A stretch of DNA of 64,000 nt from Gnetum montanum (taxonomy: Eukaryota > Streptophyta > Gnetopsida > Gnetales > Gnetaceae): the NCBI GenBank assembly GCA_015680685.1, contig MNCI01034303.1:72948-136947 (forward strand). The letters are read 5' to 3'. Position 1 is the stretch's first letter, and each line of letters starts with the position of its first letter. Below, piece after piece: positions 32,544 through 43,443 of this stretch. The translations under genes were made by a program, and so were the position numbers. Below the pieces are notes generated by a model. The model made no database searches. It saw only the letters and a list, made by a program, of their open reading frames with translations, and had not been told where the DNA came from.

Positions 32544-34108
32544 TTATTGGAGAAGATCAAATGGTCCCAGGTGATGGTGGTTCTTGAGGCTCCAAGGGAC
32601 CCTCATCAGCTTCATGCGTTGGTGATGGTTGAGGTAGCTACGATTGTTCGATTGCTCTTGCAACTTTAGGTAGGAGGTGAAAAGCATCCAATAGTGCATT
32701 AATTTTCTCCTCCTTACTTTTAATATCATGCACCATCCATGTAGCTTCCTCAATGTGTGTTAGAATGGGCACAACTCCTTGACATTGATAAACTAGGTAG
32801 CAAACTATTTGTGTTCAATGTTGAATGCTCTCACTGTGTTCTTTAGCTCCTAGTAGTCATTCATCTATTTAGCTAGGTCCTCAATGATGGATTTTTGATA
32901 TGTGAATCAACTTTTGCAAACTTTGAGTTTAACATTAGTTGTCTCAAGCTTTCACTTGGTGTCCTTGTGGTGTTTGAACTTGGCCTCGTATAGTAGATGT
33001 GAGCTAGCCACTTGTTTCTCCAATTTCAACTATGGCCATCTAGCTATCATCATTGCTAGGCTTGCATAATAGAGATTGGCCAACTCAATATACTCTATCA
33101 TTTCTTCGATTTGCAACTCCTTCAAGTGAATCTCCACCTTTTTGTAGGTGTCAATCCCATCAAGGATGGGCTGCCACATCTCTCTTCATTACTAGAGTTG
33201 CTGGAGGGCTTCATTGACTTTTGTCTTTGTCATCTATATTTATTTTTCATTAATTTCCTTCTACAAAAAAGCTAGTCCTTGTAGTAATTTTTTAATCACT
33301 CAAATTTGAGAGCTTCATTCTTCCAGGTGGTGATCTTGATGGTAGACTTTTTTCATAAGGTGCGTACCTCCTCCACTGATAGATTGTGGTTGTTTGTGGT
33401 CAATTTTCTTAGTTTAGTATTCACCCTAGCAAGCTGCTCCTACTGTTGATGAATGAACTATTACATTTAATCTCTTTGAGCATTAACATTTCACAAGCGA
33501 TGATTTTGTGCAGACAATGCTTCATTCCCTTCGCACATCTAATTCAAGTCATTTTTGATTGAGTGTGTTTTAGCTTTTGCCATAAACGATTTGACTATGG
33601 TCATTAATGCTTCCTCCTTAGCCTTTTGAAATTGTTCTTAAATCTATTTGATAACTTCATCTCTTATCATTGTTGGGCTGAGGATTTCTTATTCTACATG
33701 TCAGGCATGAAGTTCAGCAACCTTCATGATTAAGCATTGATTTTTCTCTTGAGCCATTTCTAGTTGCCCTCCAAAATGATGCATCTACCCCTTGCATTTA
33801 GTAGCTTCAACTAGATTGCAGTGATGTTCCCTAGGAGATCAAAGATGTCCAGAGTTGGTTGCCTAGTTCCTACTAGTTGTTCCAACAACTGTTCATGTTA
33901 GGCTATGTTCAATTTTTTGCTGACCATGCTTGTAGACATCTGCATATCTTGGAGTGTAGATACATTTGGTATAGACATTGTGAATGCATTCGATGCTTCA
34001 ACTACATGGTTAGCTACCACTTCTACCACTATCTCTTGCCCTTAGTGCTACATCACCAAGACAATTGCTTCTTCTCCTTCCTACGAATGCTTTTTATTTA
34101 GGTGCCAT
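32544..34108 (-). pseudogene. Extra ORF of element D in env-like position, helical, degenerate
   Basis: Starting at an ATG (34108-34106) right after a splice-acceptor-like TTGTGATTACAG, a coding path runs about 1.56 kb towards the 3' LTR. It begins MAPK, a stop, then KAFVGRRRSN. It continues with long charged helical segments, for example KVEIHLKELQIEEMIEYIEL, then LANLYYASL and KLEKQVASSHLLYEAKFKHH near 33150-32950. A final 69-codon open part ends at 32544. Frameshifts and stops are present. The overall look is of a coiled-coil-rich protein; no signal peptide or membrane segment is evident. Athila elements carry an env-like ORF at this spot, but I do not recognise this one. Element E has only about 390 bp here. 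Confidence 0.55.
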
Positions 34109-34417
34109 CTGTAATCACAATAAGACCATGGATTAGTAATCATTGTGTAACCTTAAAATAATTAGGATAGCTTAACTCTTGAGGGTAGTTACACCTGGCT
34201 AAATTGTGATTATGGCTACTTTAATTAACTTAATTATTAATTTTATTTATGCATCACCATTGATAAACTATTTTGGAGGTTGCTAGAAGGGTTAACTATC
34301 AAAAGAGTTGATATTTTTATTTTCTTAAGGTTACTAACCCTTGGGGGGAGTTAGAAAAAATTTCAAAAATTTCATTGGAAACCTTAAGGTTTGCAGCCCC
34401 CATGATAAAGATCTTAC
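34109..34417 (-). other. Intron-like segment before the extra ORF of element D
   Basis: The donor reads CCAAAG then GTAAGAT, and the acceptor TTGTGATTACAG then ATGG, giving a 309 nt intron that ends exactly at the start codon. The donor lies 3' of pol, so this would be a leader intron of a short transcript. Element E has the same arrangement at 56176-56394. Both share CATAATCACAA(T/C)TTAGCCA inside the segment. Confidence 0.5.
34391..34406 (-). promoter_or_regulatory. Second polypurine-like motif of element D
   Basis: The minus strand reads ATCATGGGGGCTGC just inside the intron-like segment. It repeats the core of the tract next to the LTR. Confidence 0.5.
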
Positions 34418-34563
34418 CTTTGGTAAGTGCAGGATCAAAAAATAGAGTGATTTTAACAAACGGTTTGAAAGTTATGGGTTTTGGAAGGTTTTAGGCTCTA
34501 AAAAATTGCAAAAATTCCCTGTGTGTTATGAGAAAATTGCAAAAAATTCCAAAGTGTCTAGCA

Positions 34564-34572
34564 GTATATATA
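34564..34572 (-). promoter_or_regulatory. Candidate internal TATA box of element D
   Basis: CTATATATACTGC on the minus strand lies about 145 bp upstream of the donor at 34417. Directly upstream stands GTCAATGAGGCCTCGTTAAC, which resembles the U3 repeats of the same element's LTR. This may mark a second promoter for the extra ORF; a chance AT run is also possible. Confidence 0.4.
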
Positions 34573-34819
34573 GTATTTTTGCATTGTGTTAACGAGGCCT
34601 CATTGACACAATTAGTTGCATTGATGCAGTTATTGACCACCATTAACTTTTGTTGACTTTGGTCAAATGAAAGCTTAGAAGACAAAGAATAGTATGAAAT
34701 CATGAGAAGAGCGTTTTGAAGATCATAAATTTGAAAAAAATGGAAAAATATTAATTTAATGGATGAATGCAATGAAAGATTAAGGAGTACTAAGTGGTTT
34801 ACACAATGGAAAATACGAA

Positions 34820-36190
34820 ATATAGAATTGTACTTATGTCAAAGGTAAGTAACCTTAACTAATCAAGCCAAAAGCTATGCAAGTGGATCCTTCCCATAGT
34901 AGGTTCATGCCCTTTTTTCCCTTGCATAAACTCATCTAAGGGGGTCCATGGGTCCCATAGTCAATTTAATAATCATGAAAAGTTAAGGACTAACCCAAAA
35001 GAATCCACTCAAGAATCTCAACACATCAAACCAAGACATAGAGCATAACATAAAACTTGGTAGTGAGGTGAATTCTGGTAGCATGGGTGGATGATAGAGA
35101 ATTTGGAATAGAGTTTCAAATTGAGATCATAAGAAGTCCCTTGTGAAATTTGTGGTTAAAATGACTCAAGAAGTTCCATCCTTAGTCTAGACCAAAACCA
35201 TCTACTTTTAGTGACTTCACATTGCCACTCTAAGACTAATCCACCCACCTAAGACCCAAGAGTTCTTCCACAAAACAACCACCATTCCACAAAGAGGAGA
35301 GAGGGAAGTATGAAGTAAGAGATAGAGAGAGAGAGAGATAGAGAGAGAGAGGACCTTAGTTAAAAGGAACCTTCAAGCATAGGTGCATGTCGTTCGAGTT
35401 CCATAACTAGTGCTTTTAGCCCTTTTGTTTGTCCAAGGGGTGTGCTTTGAATTCCCATAGTTTTTTTTTGAAATGGAAACCACACCATGCAAGGACTTAT
35501 TTGTGTCAAAGGATTGTGCTTTGAATTCCCATAAATTTTTTTAATGATGGGAATCACACCATGCAACGATGTTATTTTTCTTCCTAACATTAGGTAGTAT
35601 AGTACAGTAAGAAGTTTGCAAAAAACACTCAAGAACTAAAGCAAGAAGAAGAGTACAAAGAGTATTAAGTCCCCTTGAAGTCAAAACCTTTACAAAACTT
35701 TGGATCTTTCCTAATTTGGAACTATCTAGGTCACCGATTGATTAAAAGTTTCTTTTAATGGAAGGGACTTCAAATTTCTAGAACAAGGAAACCCGTAGAG
35801 TTTATTGGATGGGTGGATAACCTGGACTCACTGCCTAATCCATGAAAAATAAACCATGTCAAAGTCATCAAACATCAAAATTCAAAAATAGAAACTAGAC
35901 ATCAAAAATCACACATTAAGTACAAACCATCATTAGTAGACAACAGCAGTAGCATTATGTCCTGTGATAATAAGGAATATTTATTAGCAAAAATGAGAAA
36001 ATTCCACACTAAAACAAATGGAAACAAAATAAATTAAAATATATAAGAAAGTGTAAAATAATCAAGAAAGTTAAAAGGTACTAAAAATGGTATAAAACTA
36101 GAAAAATTCAAAAATAAAAAATTTGTAAAATCAAAAATGTGAAAGAAAAGGTAGAAAAATTGAGAGGTCATGCTAATGGTTAGCATGGAT
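34820..36190 (-). other. Conserved non-coding segment 3' of pol, element D
   Basis: There is no reading frame, but the sequence aligns in patches with 54870-56080 of element E in opposite orientation. One example is AAGCACACCCCTTGGACAAA against AAGCACACCCCTTAGACATA. Another is the CAGGTTCATGCC / CAGGCTCATGCC region. A GAGA microsatellite occupies 35319-35352. Conservation in two elements suggests a family feature, perhaps a leader of the 3' transcript. Confidence 0.6.
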
Positions 36191-36209
36191 GGCCATCTCC
36201 CCCATGATT
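36191..36209 (-). promoter_or_regulatory. First polypurine-like motif of element D, at pol end
   Basis: The minus strand reads AATCATGGGGGAGATGGCC. Element E has TAGTCATGGGGGAGATGGCC at the same place (54842-54861), followed in both by CA(C/T)C(T/C)ATGCTAAC. Confidence 0.6.
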
Positions 36210-36299
36210 GAGTTGGAAGGAGGAGATCCAAAAAATGGAACATGGTTATCCATCTGTTGAGGCAATAGTTACACTGGCTAGTCTTGGTTCTAGGAAAGG

Positions 36300-37600
36300 T
36301 TTAACTTGTTGGATATTGACCAACTAATTTTTATTTGGGTTGTTAGGTTTGTAAATTATCATGGCCCTAAAGGAAAAAATTTGATCAATTACATAAGGTC
36401 CCTCCCACAATGTTTGGAATTTTGTCTTTTGGAGTGCATGTGTGGGATTCTAGTAAAGAACCTTATCTCTTGGTTAAAGTTTTACTTTCCTAATTTTAAG
36501 GTCATGATGTTGCCTATTGAATGCCTTGTTTACCTCATTCAAGGATAGGGCCACTAAGCAATTTTTTTCTAGCATGTTTAGATTGATCAATCTTTCCTTC
36601 TATGATAAACTTAGGTCAAGGTTTAGATCACATGCTGTTGAGAGTGTATGGAGCTTGGATTGAAATGAAAGAATTGAAAGTTTTCCATACACTAACACAT
36701 AGGGAGAATATCCAATAGGAAGTTTTCAAGTTGAATGATAAGACTAGAGAGTATTGTTAAGTTTTGTACTCTAGTCATTTCTATATTTGCTAATGGTTTA
36801 TGTTAGTATTTTTTCTAATCTCCTAGTTAGTTACCTTTGCTTGACCGTTGGTTTGGGGGTAGTAAGGTGTTGTTAATTTATGTTATAACCCCAAGAATTG
36901 CATTAATTTTCTAAATGTGGCATCTATGAAATTAGTTCCATTATCAAAAATTAGTGAACGTGGAATCCCAAACCTATTCATGATATTTTGTTGTATAAAT
37001 GTGGCAATAGTGGATGATGTACAATCAATAAAATTTGCTACTTTTGCCCATTTTGTGCAGTAGTCAACTACTACTATAATGTATGCTTTCCCATTAGAAA
37101 TGGGTGTGATGTCATCCATGATGTCAATTCCCCATATGTTGATAGGTTCTAATGGTTGAATCCACTATTGAGGACTTTTCATGCAAGTGGTCATCCCCCT
37201 ATCACGTTGACAATGTTCACAAGACTTGATGAACTAGTGTGCATCCCTAAAGACTGTGGGCCAATATTATCTTGCCATCAATATTTTTATGACCATGCAT
37301 CTTCTTACATAATGGCCTCCATGAGGCCCTTCATGAGCATCTTGGAGAATGTGTAGTTGATTTTATTTAGGGACACACCAAAGGATCATGCCATTAGCAC
37401 ACACCTTGTAAGGGTGTCCATTGATTTCCATGAAGTATTTGGCCCAATGAAGAAATTGTTACCTTTTCCTAAAATCCAAGTCTTGTGGCATCTCTTGAGG
37501 AAGAAGGTATGTGAGGATGCCATTATACCATGTTTCTTTTGCAAGCATTTGTTCACTTATTACTCCAGTGAAGAGGATTTCATCTAGAAACTAATTAGAG
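36300..37600 (-). pseudogene. Integrase of element D
   Basis: The minus strand path from about 37560 covers the zinc domain (degenerate), the core and the C-terminal part. An open 79-codon piece (37119-36883) shows ITPISNGKAYIIVVVDYCTK and IFDNGTNFIDATFRKLMQFL, which includes the second catalytic Asp. The region with the Glu is altered by stops. Integrase inserts the cDNA into the genome; this copy cannot. Confidence 0.75.
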
Positions 37601-37699
37601 AGCAAGCTCTCCTCCTCTTTGTTATTCCATCTTAAGCAAGAGAGGTGGTCAGCGACCACATTCTCAATCCATTTTTGATATATCATAATAAGATCAAAT

Positions 37700-38900
37700 T
37701 TCTGCAAGATCACAAGTCACTATATAGCACGAGGGTTCACTGTCAGCTTATTTATAAGGAAGCAAATTGCATTGTGGTTTGTATGTACAAATACCTTATA
37801 ACCTAGCACATACTGTCTAAAATTTTCTAGCATGTACACCATTGTCATTAATTCTTTCTCCATGGTGGTGTAATTCAACTGTGCCCCCACAATGCTTCTA
37901 CTCATGTAGTGGATATAATATGGACATTTCTTGTCATCCATCTATGTGAGCACTACTTCCAAAGCATAGTTAGATGCATCTATCATGATATGGAATGGTT
38001 TGGATAAATTTGATGCCCATAGGTCTGGTGTTCCTATGAGTTTCTCCTTTAATTATTGGAATGCATGTTCACATTCCTTGGTCCAAATGAAAGGTGCATC
38101 CTTGTTTGTAAGTTCTATCAATGACTTTGCAATCTTAGAGAAATTCTCAATAAATCACTGGTAGTAACCAATGTGTCCAAGAAATTATGGAACATCTTTT
38201 ACAGTCTCTAGTTGGCATGTTATTCCTTGGATGAGCCTTATCTTTTCTAGGTCTACCTCAATCCCTTTCTAAGAAACTCAATGCCCTAACACTATGCCTC
38301 CTTGGACCATGAGATGGCTCTTTTGCTAGTTGAGCCATAGGTTTGTCTCTACACATCTTTTTAGTACTTACTCAAGTTAGTCCAAGGATTTCTTGAATTT
38401 AGCTCCATGGGTTGATAAGTCATCCATGAAAACTTCAACACCACTACCAATTTTTTGTTGAAAGATACTTAGGACCAAGCATTGAAATGTTGTAGGGGCA
38501 TTGCATAGGCCAAATGGTAGCTTACAGTATGCAAAACTCCCCTAGGGACTTGTGAATGTTGTCTTGGCCTAGTCTTCTAGCAAGATTTCGATTTGGTTAT
38601 AGCCACTATAACCATCCAAGAAACTATAATAACAATGCCCAAATATGGTATCTAACACTTGATCTACAAACAACAAAGGAAAATGATCCTTAAATGTTAT
38701 CATATTTAATAGCCTAAAGTCAATGAAAACTTGCCATTTGTCATCCTTCTTCAGTGCTATGATGAGTGGAATAACACACTCACTATCTGCAATTGGATAG
38801 ATGAACCTTGCCTTGAGAAATTTTTTTATCTTCTCTTTCATGATTTGTTTTAATTTGGGGTTCAATTGCCTCTATGGTTACCTTCTAGGATTTATGGCTA
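37700..38900 (-). pseudogene. Reverse transcriptase and RNase H of element D
   Basis: Open pieces include 38865-38569 (KARFIYPIADSECVIPLIIA, then VFIDFRLLNM and HYYSFLDGYSGYNQI types) and 37941-37720 (YYIHYMSRSIVGAQLNYTTM, the RNase H part). The catalytic MDD is at 38427-38419 within VEVFMDDLSTHGA. Spacing and motifs follow element E closely. Breaks are mostly stops with a few shifts. Confidence 0.8.
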
Positions 38901-39339
38901 GGTTAGTATAGATGTGATGTTAGCATATCCTTGGATCGATTCTTGTTAGCTCTAGATATGACCAAGCAAAGGCTGTTCATCATTTATTCATTTCTTTCAA
39001 AAATTTTTCTTTTCTTTTTTAGAAGCAAGTTTGGCATTAATGATGACCAATTTACCATTTTTAAATGTACATACTCCATACTAGCTGGTAAATGTTTTAG
39101 TTCTAAGGGCTCCTTCTTGAAGTGATGAAGAATCTCCAACTCTCCCCAAGATGCATCATCATCTTCATTAGAGAGTTGGGAATGAACTTATTTAATTTTT
39201 TCCATGCCTTCAACATATGCACATGTTAGAATCTTAGTTGGCTTCATACATATTGTGTTACTATCTAAATTAGCTATTAGCCATTGGGTTCCCAACTTCT
39301 TTGCGGTTGTTGCATACAGACACCATTGAATATTAATTT

Positions 39340-39960
39340 CTTGTGCACACTAATTGTATGCCTTAATGTATGTGCTTTTGATTAACCAAATTTTTTTCAT
39401 GCAATTGCATCTATTATCACTATACGTGATGCATGGAATATGCTTCTTCTCTATTTTTCCTAGCTCATTTTCCTTGGATATTTCTAAGGATAGGTCCCTT
39501 ATTCCCATTTGTGCATCGACCGTGCTTAACCAAGCCCTTCCTATAATGATGGGGAAGTTACTTTTGCAATTGTCCACCTTGATTACTAGAAAATTAGCAA
39601 GATAGGATCACCCATAGACTATGGTCATAATGTCATTTACTAATCCCAAAGGGATAGTAATCGACTGATCTATTAATTACAAATGGATGTTGCTCTTCTT
39701 AAGAGGTGGTAGGTTCTGGGCCTTGTACATAGCATAGGAGATGAGATTAACTCTAAAACTAGAGTCAAGAAGAGCTTTGCATGGCTCTTGTCTAGTAATT
39801 TGTAGATAGATGAGTTGAATTCCTAAATCAGATCTTTTTGTAAAAATGTTGCCAACCTTAATCCAGTCAAAAACAACATGGATTAACATTACAGTGTGAA
39901 TTCTAGATGGCACTTGGTTTGAAGGGCACTTGAAGGTATTTGATGTAGAGGATGAGGGTG
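39340..39960 (-). pseudogene. Protease of element D
   Basis: The frame 39913-39677 contains CKALLDSSFRVNLISYAMY, where DSS-F replaces the DSGA-type catalytic motif. The frame 39577-39350 contains NFPIIIGRAWLSTVDAQMGI, the conserved end of Athila-type proteases. The two pieces lie in the same phase. Confidence 0.7.
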
Positions 39961-40099
39961 CTAGAGATGCAGGGTGATCAACTAGAGTAGGTTGTGGGGG
40001 TTGGAGAGGACTACTAGGCTAGAAGAAAGGTTGTTTCTTTGATTAATTATCTAGACCACTTGGTTGAAAAATTGGTTGTGAGTGTACAACCCTTGTAGC

Positions 40100-42347
40100 A
40101 TTTTGTTGTTACAATTGTGGAGGAATTTCACCCTACATGGATGGAGTAGGAGGTAACTAAGTTGAAGGTAGAGGTATAGGTGTAGAGGGATGTGGAGGAT
40201 GATAAGGATACAAATATGGATTTTCTCTCCAGTGGATGGTGAATGTGTTTAGTCGTACTTTGGAGGATAATAGTGATGCCGAAATGATGCATGACTCGTA
40301 GAACTTCTTGCGGAGATGGGCTACTGAACATAGTACCCGTATGGATCTGGTTGCCTATAAGGATATTGCTGCCATGGTGATGACATTCCCCATGATTGTG
40401 GTTGATACCATTATTGGTATTGTTCATACAATTATGGAGGAGATCCACTTGGGTAGAAAGCTTATTATTGCTAGTGAACTATCTTAGACTACCTTGAAGG
40501 TAAGACAATCATCTTGGAGCTTTCCTACATGCTAGGCAAGGATTCAATGTGTACACATCAAACTCTTGTTAGTGTAACATCATAGGAAAACATACATTTG
40601 GATGTTCATATTGACAAATTTCACATTCAATTTCATCATTAGAATTAGGCTCCACAACTTCCTCTACTACAATAGCTTTTCCCTTACCTCTTTGGTAGGC
40701 ACATTTAGCTTCTTTTTGCCTCCTATGATTATGATCACTATTTTTCTCTTTGGATTTTTCAACAATATTTAAAGTAGTTTGAAAATTTTCATCCAAAGAG
40801 TCCCATAACTTGTCAACCTTGGCCAAAATGTCAAAAATAGTTTTTTGGATGGGCAAGGTCTTTTCGTTTACCACTTCATCAAGTGGTGACTCCTCCTCAC
40901 TACAAAATTAGACCTCTTATTTTCTAATGTAAGGGTTCCTATTATATTCTTTAGCACTTTCCCTCTTTCATAGATTACCTTCTTATTTTGCTACATACTC
41001 AATTAACCTTTGGATTTGATGAGCTCTCATTTTAGACAATCTTCCTTGGGCATACAACCCAAGGGTTCTTCTTGTTTCTACACTGAGCCCATCTATGATG
41101 TGGCAAAGTTATTCCCTCTAAGAGTAACCATGACCTAGGCATTAGTGTAGGAGTGAATAGTATTGGCCCATGGTGGCATCCAAGGGTTTATGTGCTCCCT
41201 ATTTCTAGCCTTGGATTTGCCTTCTCAGATTAGACACTTTAGAGTACATTTGATATTTGTCATTGAATAGTTCTAACATGGTACTCCATCTTTAGATAGA
41301 TTCTAGTTCTAAGGATTAGTACTAGATTTTAGCTTCTTTAATGAGTGTCCTTGGAAAAAGCTTGAGTTTTTGCCACTCGTTCTCTATGTTTTTTAAAGCA
41401 TAAGCATCTTAAAAATCTTGTAGATGTGTTTACGGATCAAAATTGTATCCCCCCTCAAATCTTGGGACATTGTTCATATATCGAAACTTGATCCAACTAT
41501 CCTTCATATGCTTGATCAAAATTTTTACTACATCTACAATGTTAAGCATATTGCGAGTCATCAATAAAGGTTCATCATCATCGCTATGTTGATGACACTG
41601 ATGATGCTTTCAGCCACCTCTTCGATTTTGATGGACTTCATGGTCATTGTTATTTTGTCGATAACCTTCCTCATAGTTGTTTTGATGTAGGAGCCATTAG
41701 ATGAAGAGCAATGTTTGAAATCAGATGAAGAGAAAGAAAAGGAAGGTGAATCGCCACCACCACCGCTGTGTTTGCCATCACTCTTATGTTTATTATGATC
41801 ATCATCCTTAGATACTTTTTTATTACAATGTTTACCCAAGTCCCTACCTTGGCCATTACTCTTTCCTAACCCCAGTTCATGAATAGTTGATCATAGGGTT
41901 AGGTTTAGACCCTTGCCATAGATGGTGGAGAATCTTCATGTTGAAAACCTTCCAAGTGAGGACCTTCATTGTCCTCTTGATCTAGTAGGAATAAGGGGTT
42001 AGTGTAATGTTTTCCCTTTATAGCTTCATGGAGTTTCTCCTGATGTTTATCTTGCTTATGTTTTGTTTTAGTGGAATAGTAGTTTTGAGTGTTTATCCAT
42101 CCACAACTTATTCTTCATGAAGATTTTCTATGCCCAACTTCTTAAGGGTTTTAAATAGCATTTTAGGCATTGATTTATCAGGGGGCAAGATGATGTTGCC
42201 CTTCATATCATGCCATCAAATTTGTTCATCCTAATGTAGGATGAAGGTGAAATTTGGCACAAACTCATCTGGATGAATGTATACCACCTTTCATTCTTAT
42301 GGGACTAGTGGTTTAGTATCTTTAGGCTTATGAGAAGAAGAAGACAT
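40100..42347 (-). pseudogene. Gag of element D
   Basis: The ATG at 42347-42345 begins MSSSSHKPKDTKPLVP. The N-terminal block VYIHPDEFVPNFTFILH follows near 42290. A Ser/His/Lys-rich linker occupies about 41840-41560. The end is a Pro/Gln-rich tail with PYGYY-type motifs near 40340. A charged piece at 40874-40569 includes KTLPIQKTIFDILAKVDKLW and ends with CEICQYEHPNVC. Frameshifts separate the pieces. Confidence 0.7.
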
Positions 42348-42488
42348 TTTGCAAAATAAAATGAAATTGTCAATGAGATTTCTATAATTTTTTATGTATA
42401 ATGGGAATGATATTTGACCTTTAGGTTCATACAATGATATTAGTGATATTCACTTAGACCTAAATAGTGCATGTTCCACAAACAAAAG

Positions 42489-42506
42489 TCCCTAGCAATG
42501 GTGCTA
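42489..42506 (-). promoter_or_regulatory. Primer binding site of element D (tRNA-Asp type)
   Basis: TAGCACCATTGCTAGGGA on the minus strand, one base from the LTR end, corresponds to TGGCGCCGTTGCCGGGGA after a few transitions. That sequence is complementary to the plant tRNA-Asp 3' end. Confidence 0.8.
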
Positions 42507-42507
42507 A

Positions 42508-43438
42508 TGATGAGCAAAAAGGTACCCCTATGCCCAACCATATGAATCATAAAGTGTTCATGCATGATCCTATTGAATTTCATAGAATTTATTGTCTCTA
42601 GTACACTAGCCCTTTAAGAGGTGAATCTAGCCTTAAGGTCAATTATTGTCCTCCAAATTATACTTTGGACATTCGTTGGTATGGTTAAGTGTAACTAAGG
42701 CATTCAATTTTTATCATTTTTTATGTTTTATAGATAAGTGCTCAAATATGGATAAAAGTAATTTGATTAAATAATCTATATTAACTAATTTACTAGCATT
42801 TAACTAATCCTAACATAAGTATCTATTCCCACTTTCCATACATGTCTTGAACCCATGTATCCGCTACTAGGTGACCAAGTGTTATGCTACTAGGTGTACC
42901 AAGCAATAATGCTATTGGGATTACCAAGAAAATACATGTTATACTCGAAGTGGTCATACTTATGTATTTAATTTATCTAGCTTAATAACCTCATTAACTT
43001 AATTTCTAGAAAATATTTTTGAAATAATTGAGAAAAATTAATAAATAATTAAAAACATTGAATGCATAAATAAAATATCTAATCTATCTAAAGTACTGAA
43101 AGATTTATCCAAAAGCTCATCTTTATTGCCACACACACTATCATGCTCAGGTATAACAATGCTCGAATAAAGATGCATATAGTCAATGACTCCTACTACA
43201 GGCACTCAGGGGTAAAAAATTCTAACTTTTGAATTGAAATAATGTAAGAGCTTCACTACTAATAAAATCTCGATTGCCATAAATGTGATTGGTAGGCACA
43301 TATTTATAGGTGATAGACAAACACTGCATCGATGGGGCCTCGTTGATGTAGGACGAGATGCGTCGATGAGGCCTCGTTGATGTGGTCAACTACATTGACA
43401 AGGCCTCATTGACGTAGCCAACCAACGATGACTCATTA
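42508..43438 (-). repeat. 5' LTR of element D (931 bp)
   Basis: The ends are TGATGAG at 42508-42514 and CTCATTA at 43432-43438. The TATA box lies at 43308-43301 (minus strand CTATAAATATG). By eye roughly nine of ten bases agree with the 3' LTR in the first 290 bp, so D is not recent. Confidence 0.88.
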
Positions 43439-43443
43439 ATAAC

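Larger units (their letters stand above)
31385..43438 (-). mobile_element. Element D: Athila-type retrotransposon with both LTRs, 12.05 kb
   Basis: On the minus strand the order is 5' LTR (43438-42508), primer site, Gag, protease, RT, RNase H, integrase, a conserved untranslated segment, an intron-like leader, an extra ORF, the polypurine tract and the 3' LTR (32310-31385). D is inserted in the RT of F. The flanks are ACTAA on the left (31380-31384) and AATAACC on the right. They match only if one base was lost, so the target duplication is not clean. All reading frames are broken. D is related to E, which lies in the opposite orientation. Confidence 0.88.

Noticed and set aside
36306-36548. 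80-codon frame on the plus strand in element D
   Set aside because: It is antisense to the integrase C-terminal region of D, which reads on the minus strand.
43439-43443. Exact target duplication for element D
   Set aside because: ATAAC on the right does not equal ACTAA on the left; it agrees only after assuming a one-base loss, so I do not claim it.
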